From the NCBI GenBank assembly GCA_016708315.1, contig JADJGC010000016.1, positions 1 through 47,508 on the forward strand: a stretch of DNA of 47,508 nt, in the 5' to 3' direction. Source of the stretch: a bacterium (GTDB lineage Bacteria; Zixibacteria; MSB-5A5; CAIYYT01). The notes beneath the pieces are model-generated. The model saw only the letters and a program-made list of their open reading frames with translations. It made no database searches and was not told the DNA's origin. Shown here piece after piece: positions 43,488-47,508 of this stretch. Each line of letters opens with the position of its first letter. Position 1 is the stretch's first letter. A program made the position numbers and the translations under genes.

Positions 43488-44467
43488 TTGGAAGCCAGAG
43501 CACGTGATAACTCACGGGACGGTAATCGAAGCCGTCAATAGGCGCGGCCAACATGTGTGGAGTTACGACTTGCGATTGCCTGCAACGGACGATTCAACAT
43601 ACTGGAAGTTTGGAAATCTCGACGACGATTCTCTGAGCGAACTCGTCTATATGCCGCTCATTAACTCCGACCATCCCCTAAACGGTTGGATGCTCGTGTT
43701 TGATGACAATGGGGACACTCTGTTTACCCGCGATTGCAGTGTAAGGCGCGAATTCCCGACCGACACGCTGCCACCAGGAGTTCCGGAGCATTACGAAGGC
43801 TCTATTCCGCACATTCAAAAGTATATTGGTGCCACGATAATCATTTCCATCGTGAACGCGATCAATCCTGCCCGATGTTACGTGCGGTTCTGGGATCGAA
43901 AAGGAAACCCGATGGGCTGGCACATCAATCCCGGGACTGGCGATCTGAAATTGTACGAAGACATTGACAAGGATGGAAAAGAAGAAGCGCTGTTCTATAG
44001 TTTTCACAATCGACTTAGTTGTGTCTGTATGTACGCGCTCGATCCTGCTTCATCTGTTGGTGTGTCCCCGCCATTGCGAGATAGTGACAATAGATTCCAT
44101 CCTGTGATTCCAAGCAATGCAAAGCACTTCATTCTCTTCAAACCATCGATAGTCAATCAAAAGGATGGCAGAAATGACTATCAAGGCGGTCTTCTGATAT
44201 GGCGAGATGGCCCGGATCGTTACAAAATTCAGACCGACGAGGGCGATGAAATGGGACCACGCTGTATCGACTATTACTTTGATGGCCAAATGAATCTGAT
44301 CGATGTAAGTCTCAGCGACCGTTATTCGCGAGCATTTGAGCAGTTGAAGCAAGAAGGCCAAATACCCCAGATCACTCAACAACAACAGTGCGACACTCAA
44401 GACCTACATTACCCAGTACCGCGATGGCAAACCGCGTACCATTGCCGGAAAGCCTCTCGAACCATAA
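43402..44467 (+). CDS. Membrane-anchored, propeller-like protein, possibly fused to the Lon-like protein
   Basis: From ATG 43402 a single hydrophobic helix (VPMLMVLAYLLVCVIY) follows a short basic segment, so the remainder, about 320 residues, should lie outside the cytoplasm. That part has FG-GAP/propeller-type units with Asp-rich loops: KFGNLDDDSLSELVYMPL, WMLVFDDNGDTLFTRD and LYEDIDKDGKEEALFY. The frame changes once near 44,390; the repaired end reads TLKTYITQYRDGKPRTIAGK and stops at 44,467. It overlaps the end of the Lon-like frame. One missing or extra base would fuse them into a protease-helix-sensor protein, a layout I consider likely. Ligand unknown. Confidence 0.6.
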
Positions 44468-44924
44468 CCTGCCGAGTTTCACAAGAAATTTTCTACAAAC
44501 CTCGCCAATGATACCTACTTGTTTAGGGTGGCTAATGTCACCCCGACTTTGAAGTGTCGATGCGTGATTCTAAACTGACAGTTCTCATGGCTGTTATGTC
44601 ATCGAAGTCGAAATCGCGGCACCGCGGCTTCGAGGCAACCAAGAAGATGATGTTGCTGAAATAGTAGAATGCTCAAAAGAGGAGCGGGAAGAGTGCAGGT
44701 CCGGCAAAAGCTGGGCCTGCCTTCGCCCTGTTGGTCGAACATCCAGCTTAATGCCGAGCGTTTCGTCCCCAAAATTTACAAAAATCGTATTGTCCCAAAG
44801 CCCGAAAGTCTGTATGATATCCTGCTCGAAACCTGTCAGGATGGCAACAAACGGATTCTCTTGAGTAGTCGTTGCGCCCCAGGTTTCTTGACACGTAAGT
44901 GAAGCGTTCGCGCTCAAATTCTAA
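44468..44924. other. Stretch without a supported gene
   Basis: 457 bases before the tRNA. A minus-strand frame at 44,594-44,917 (IIQTFGLWDNTIFVNFGDET) is open but has no family resemblance or ribosome-binding site. Given the error rate here it may be a fragment of a real gene. Confidence 0.35.
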
Positions 44925-44996
44925 GCCGGTGTAGCTCAGTTGGTAGAGCAGCTGATTTGTAATCAGCTGGTCGGGGTTCGAGTCCCTTCACCGGCT
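44925..44996 (+). tRNA. tRNA-Thr (anticodon UGU)
   Basis: Acceptor arms GCCGGTG/CACCGGC, D arm GCTC...GAGC, anticodon stem GCTGA/TCAGC with loop TTTGTAA (anticodon TGT, reads ACA), T loop TTCGAGT. At 72 bases it is one shorter than usual. Four G precede the T loop, where the typical threonine tRNA of this sequence has five, so one G is probably missing from the sequence. CCA is not encoded. A recombinase gene begins about 100 bases downstream, typical of an integration site. Confidence 0.95.
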
Positions 44997-45102
44997 TTTG
45001 AATTCACGAAGGACTTGGCTTCCGCCGCTCAATAGGTTGCACAGGTGGTCTCAGAATGGAACACTCGGAACGAGTTCCGAAAAACAGTCAGGAGACCAGC
45101 TG

Positions 45103-46040
45103 ATGTCAAAGTCACGTTCAAGGAAGTTATTCAGCTTGCCGAACAGTTGAATATGAATGGGAGCTTCTCAGAAAGTTTCACTTTTTCGTGCCGTGCTAAG
45201 AATCTCACGCAATCGACACTAAAGTGCTACGCCGAACGACTAGAATACCTGGTCAGGTATGCGGCATCTATCAGCAAAGAGCTTCACGAATTGACCCAGA
45301 AAGACATTCAATCGTACTTGATGAAGATCCTGGACACTGTGTCCGCAGCCACTGTCAACAGACGTATTCGCGTATTCAAGGTCTTCTTCACCTCAAAAGC
45401 GAAGCGCTCATTGACAATAACCCTATGGGGCATATTTCGCTCGTTCGCGCAGAGACAAAGGTAAAGCCGGTCCTATCGGTTGAAGAAATGGCCAGTGTCC
45501 TTTCGCAATTCGACAGAAAGAGCTTCAATGGTGCCCGAGACTACTGTATGCTTCTGCTCTGCTACGACAGCATGATTCGCATCAACGAATTGCTCTCGAT
45601 CAAAATTAGTGACGTCGATTTGCAGGCGAAATTAGTGAAGGTGTTTGGAAAGGTCGAAAGAACGACATGTTCCGTTCTCTGATAAGACCGCCAAAACCAT
45701 CCATACTTTCTTAATTCGTCACCGCAAGACAATCCAAGGCCGCTTTTGTTTTCCACCAGAGACGGCAAGAAGATTGATTATAGAAGGGCCCAAGAATCTT
45801 CAGAACGCGGGCAAGAGGGCCGGAATATACCTCCATCCTCATCTCGTCCGACATTCGAGCGCATCGCAGTTTATTCGCATGGGTGGAAGTCCAGCTGTTC
45901 TTCAGAAGGTACTGGGCCACTCGTCGCTCGCAATAACTCAAAGATACGTACATCTATCCAATGACGACATGCATGAAGCGTATGAGAGAAGTTCAGCCCA
46001 GCTTCACGGCTGTAATCTTAGAATGTCACCTCAGAATTAG
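45103..46040 (+). CDS. Tyrosine recombinase / integrase of a tRNA-Thr island (frameshifted)
   Basis: XerC/D-like phage-type integrase. The N-terminal SAM-like DNA-binding domain (LTQSTLKCYAERLEYLVRYA, VNRRIRVFKVFF) and the catalytic domain are in different frames. The catalytic residues are all present: Arg in DSMIRINELLSIKISDVD, His-x-x-Arg in HPHLVRHSSAS, His in VLGHSSLAI and nucleophile Tyr in TQRYVHLS. Joins near 45,385, 45,655 and 45,670 each need one missing base, and repair gives the standard GKGRKERHVPF. I prefer ATG 45103 (SKSRSRKLFSL, with GGAGA upstream) plus one more missing base near 45,131; the alternative start is GTG 45045 in the main frame. Next to tRNA-Thr in the same direction, so it likely integrates into that tRNA. 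Confidence 0.82.
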
Positions 46041-46494
46041 TATGATTATCCGGATTGGTTACAGAAAACAAATATGTAAGTGCAATGGCTCATTGCTACA
46101 TGCCATATGTGAACTCAGAGTAATTCTAGAGACCCAGTTTTCACCAGTCAAGACGAGTTTGGTGCGAATTTATCGACCCTCTAATATCAGGATTTATCAT
46201 TCGTGGCCGTCTTCCGGCTTCATCGGCGATTGATTTGAGTTCGTGGTAAGTGCCACCCGTTTTGGAAGACAAGATTCTGTTCGAGCGTCTTCAGTACGAA
46301 GAATTGATAATTACCGGAAATTTACTTGATGTTGAACTCCCACATCACTTTATTTCTGGTATTCTCAATCGTACCGACTATTCTTTAAGGCTCGAAACGC
46401 AGACGAGAATATCTCAAAAGGTTAAGTGAGAATGTTTTTCCAACGGTATCAAGCAAAACTTTGCAGAGTCCAAACTGGCACATGTGAGGCGGTA
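46041..46494. other. Gap inside the island without a supported gene
   Basis: 454 bases, AT-rich compared with the core genome, between the integrase and the nuclease gene. No tRNA-derived repeat, no palindrome family and no convincing frame. A GAGG ribosome-binding sequence stands before ATG 46495. Confidence 0.4.
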
Positions 46495-47508
46495 ATGTCA
46501 GACCCAGCGAGCAAATCACCAGACCAAATCTCAGCCACAAATGATCCAGGTGACGAAACTGCTCGCAGGTTTCGCTATCAATGGAGTTACGCCGCAATAG
46601 CCTGCTGTATACTTCTAGACAGGACACTCGACGTTGTAGAGATCTTCTGCGAGCAGCATGAAGATGTTCTGCTGAAACATGCGGACGGTACCTTCTCGGG
46701 GCTGCAAATAAAGACACGCCGCCTGATCAGGAGCTATGGAAACCACCGACGAAGAAGTAATAAGGGCTGTTGCTTTGCATCGTTAGAAGAGAAGTTTCCA
46801 ACTAGATTCCGCAAATTCGCGTTTCTTACAAACCACCCATTATATAGTGCCAAAAATGGAAGCGATGTATGCTACGTGCTCGCGAAGATTAGTCAGGCGA
46901 CAGACTTGCACAACGTATCTGCAAAAGAAAAGAAATTCATCCAAAAAGTCGCCCAAATCGAGGAGTGCAGCGAGGAAACAGTTTTTGCCACATTGAAAAA
47001 GACTGATTTCAACCATGACTTACCTAAGCTGCAGGATATTCAAGTTCGTCTTATCCAGAGATTACTCTGGTCTGGCCAAGTGCTAACGAGTGCAGCCAAC
47101 CGACGATTGCTCGTGCGGCTGGCACTCACTGAGGAATGCGGGAGGGCGTCTTCACTTGCTCACCTGGAATCACTCCCTGCCTATGTTTCAATTGGCGTTA
47201 ATCCGAAAGCGACGCAGTTAGACAAAAGATAGACGGCAAGCGGTTTGGTCAGGAGCGGGTTCTTAAAGTACTGAAATCAGGCATTAATTGGACGGCTCCA
47301 TTGACTTGTGATCCAAAGGACATTGACTTTCCAGGATCGGGGACGAAGTCGCTCCTCCACCAAAAGCTTGACGCTGGTGGTTTCTCCGCAGTGACCTAAA
47401 CTCTGCTGAAGATCTTCGAAACAAGCTGACTATCTGGGCTTTACTTGGATAAGCCGGCACGGAACTCATGGGGCTTCAACGATACTCACATGTGATGAGT
47501 CTAGTGCT
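46495..47508 (+). CDS. DUF4297/Cap4-type nuclease-domain protein, candidate anti-phage effector (runs off window)
   Basis: The N-terminal DUF4297 domain is clear: DETARRFRYQWSYAAIACCI, then Glu56-Asp57 in EQHEDVLL and Gln71-x-Lys73 in GLQIKTRR, a PD-(D/E)xK-type restriction nuclease core. FPTRFRKFAFLTNHPLY is the usual following strand. In Cap4-like systems this domain cuts DNA when a signal-sensing partner or domain is triggered. Three one-base deletions between 46,718 and 46,788 scramble about 22 residues without breaking the frame; repaired, the stretch reads PDQELWKTTDEEVIRAVALH. Further breaks at about 47,225, 47,397 and 47,450 hide IDGKRFGQERVLKVLKSG and NSAEDLRNKLTIWALL. The C-terminal sensor part is outside the window. 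Confidence 0.75.

Noticed and set aside
44594..44917. Minus-strand frame before tRNA-Thr
   Set aside because: Open and partly protein-like but without a ribosome-binding site, homologue or operon context that I can name.
44997..47508. A copy of the tRNA-Thr 3' end marking the far end of the island
   Set aside because: I found no repeat of the tRNA 3' end downstream; AAGCCGGCA near 47,450 shares too few bases.

Overview
The window looks like a metagenome-derived contig from a Gram-negative-type, uncultured bacterium of the FCB superphylum; candidate phylum Zixibacteria or a close relative is my best guess. The reasons are the ribosomal/pyrH/frr/uppS/cdsA gene order, the secreted proteins ending in paired dockerin-type repeats, the tail-fibre-like surface proteins and the base composition. 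This placement is inference from gene style, not a database result.

Layout. Bases 1-10,000 (minus strand) are core genome: the 5' two thirds of uvrC, an NlpC/P60 lipoprotein and a UbiA-type prenyltransferase, a Fic AMP-transferase behind an operator-like array, and an rplM-rpsI-rpsB-tsf-pyrH-frr-uppS-cdsA operon with a clear promoter and a structured rpsB leader. Bases 10,047-20,683 (minus strand) are a surface-protein locus: a dockerin protein and five large secreted paralogues. Four share both a conserved N-terminal module and a C-terminal IDHPLDPEN module. The fifth has YadA-head-like repeats and a self-cleaving S74 chaperone domain. From 20,717 most genes are on the plus strand: isochorismatase-like hydrolase, GNAT acetyltransferase and CapK/PaaK-like ligase; then yebC-ruvC-ruvA-ruvB-queA-ispD; then ispF-dedA-ddl, an M42 peptidase, cysS and a DinB-like protein.

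The gaps between genes from 23.5 to 39.1 kb are filled with short palindromes of several families, together with one REP-associated tyrosine transposase (RAYT) and a truncated second one. Three palindrome families with different stems carry the same tetranucleotide GTAG (once GTAA) at the 5' foot of the hairpin, as REP elements do in enterobacteria. Inserted DNA of this type separates ispD from ispF, which are normally adjacent.

Bases 38.1-44.5 kb hold a signal peptidase I with an N-terminal zinc ribbon, a second dockerin protein, and an unfamiliar cassette: a broken helical-protein gene, a zf-HC2-like zinc-finger protein, a Lon-type (S16) Ser/Lys protease domain protein and a membrane-anchored propeller-like protein. 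A tRNA-Thr(UGU) at 44,925 is followed by a tyrosine recombinase and a DUF4297/Cap4-type nuclease, the left end of a probable genomic island with a defence gene.

Sequence quality matters here. Two poly-G tracts look like assembly artefacts. Reading frames are almost all clean up to 37.2 kb (exceptions: uvrC and the CapK-like gene). Nearly every gene after the second poly-G tract is broken by single-base indels, mostly missing bases in short homopolymers. Most 'broken' genes there are therefore probably intact in the organism.
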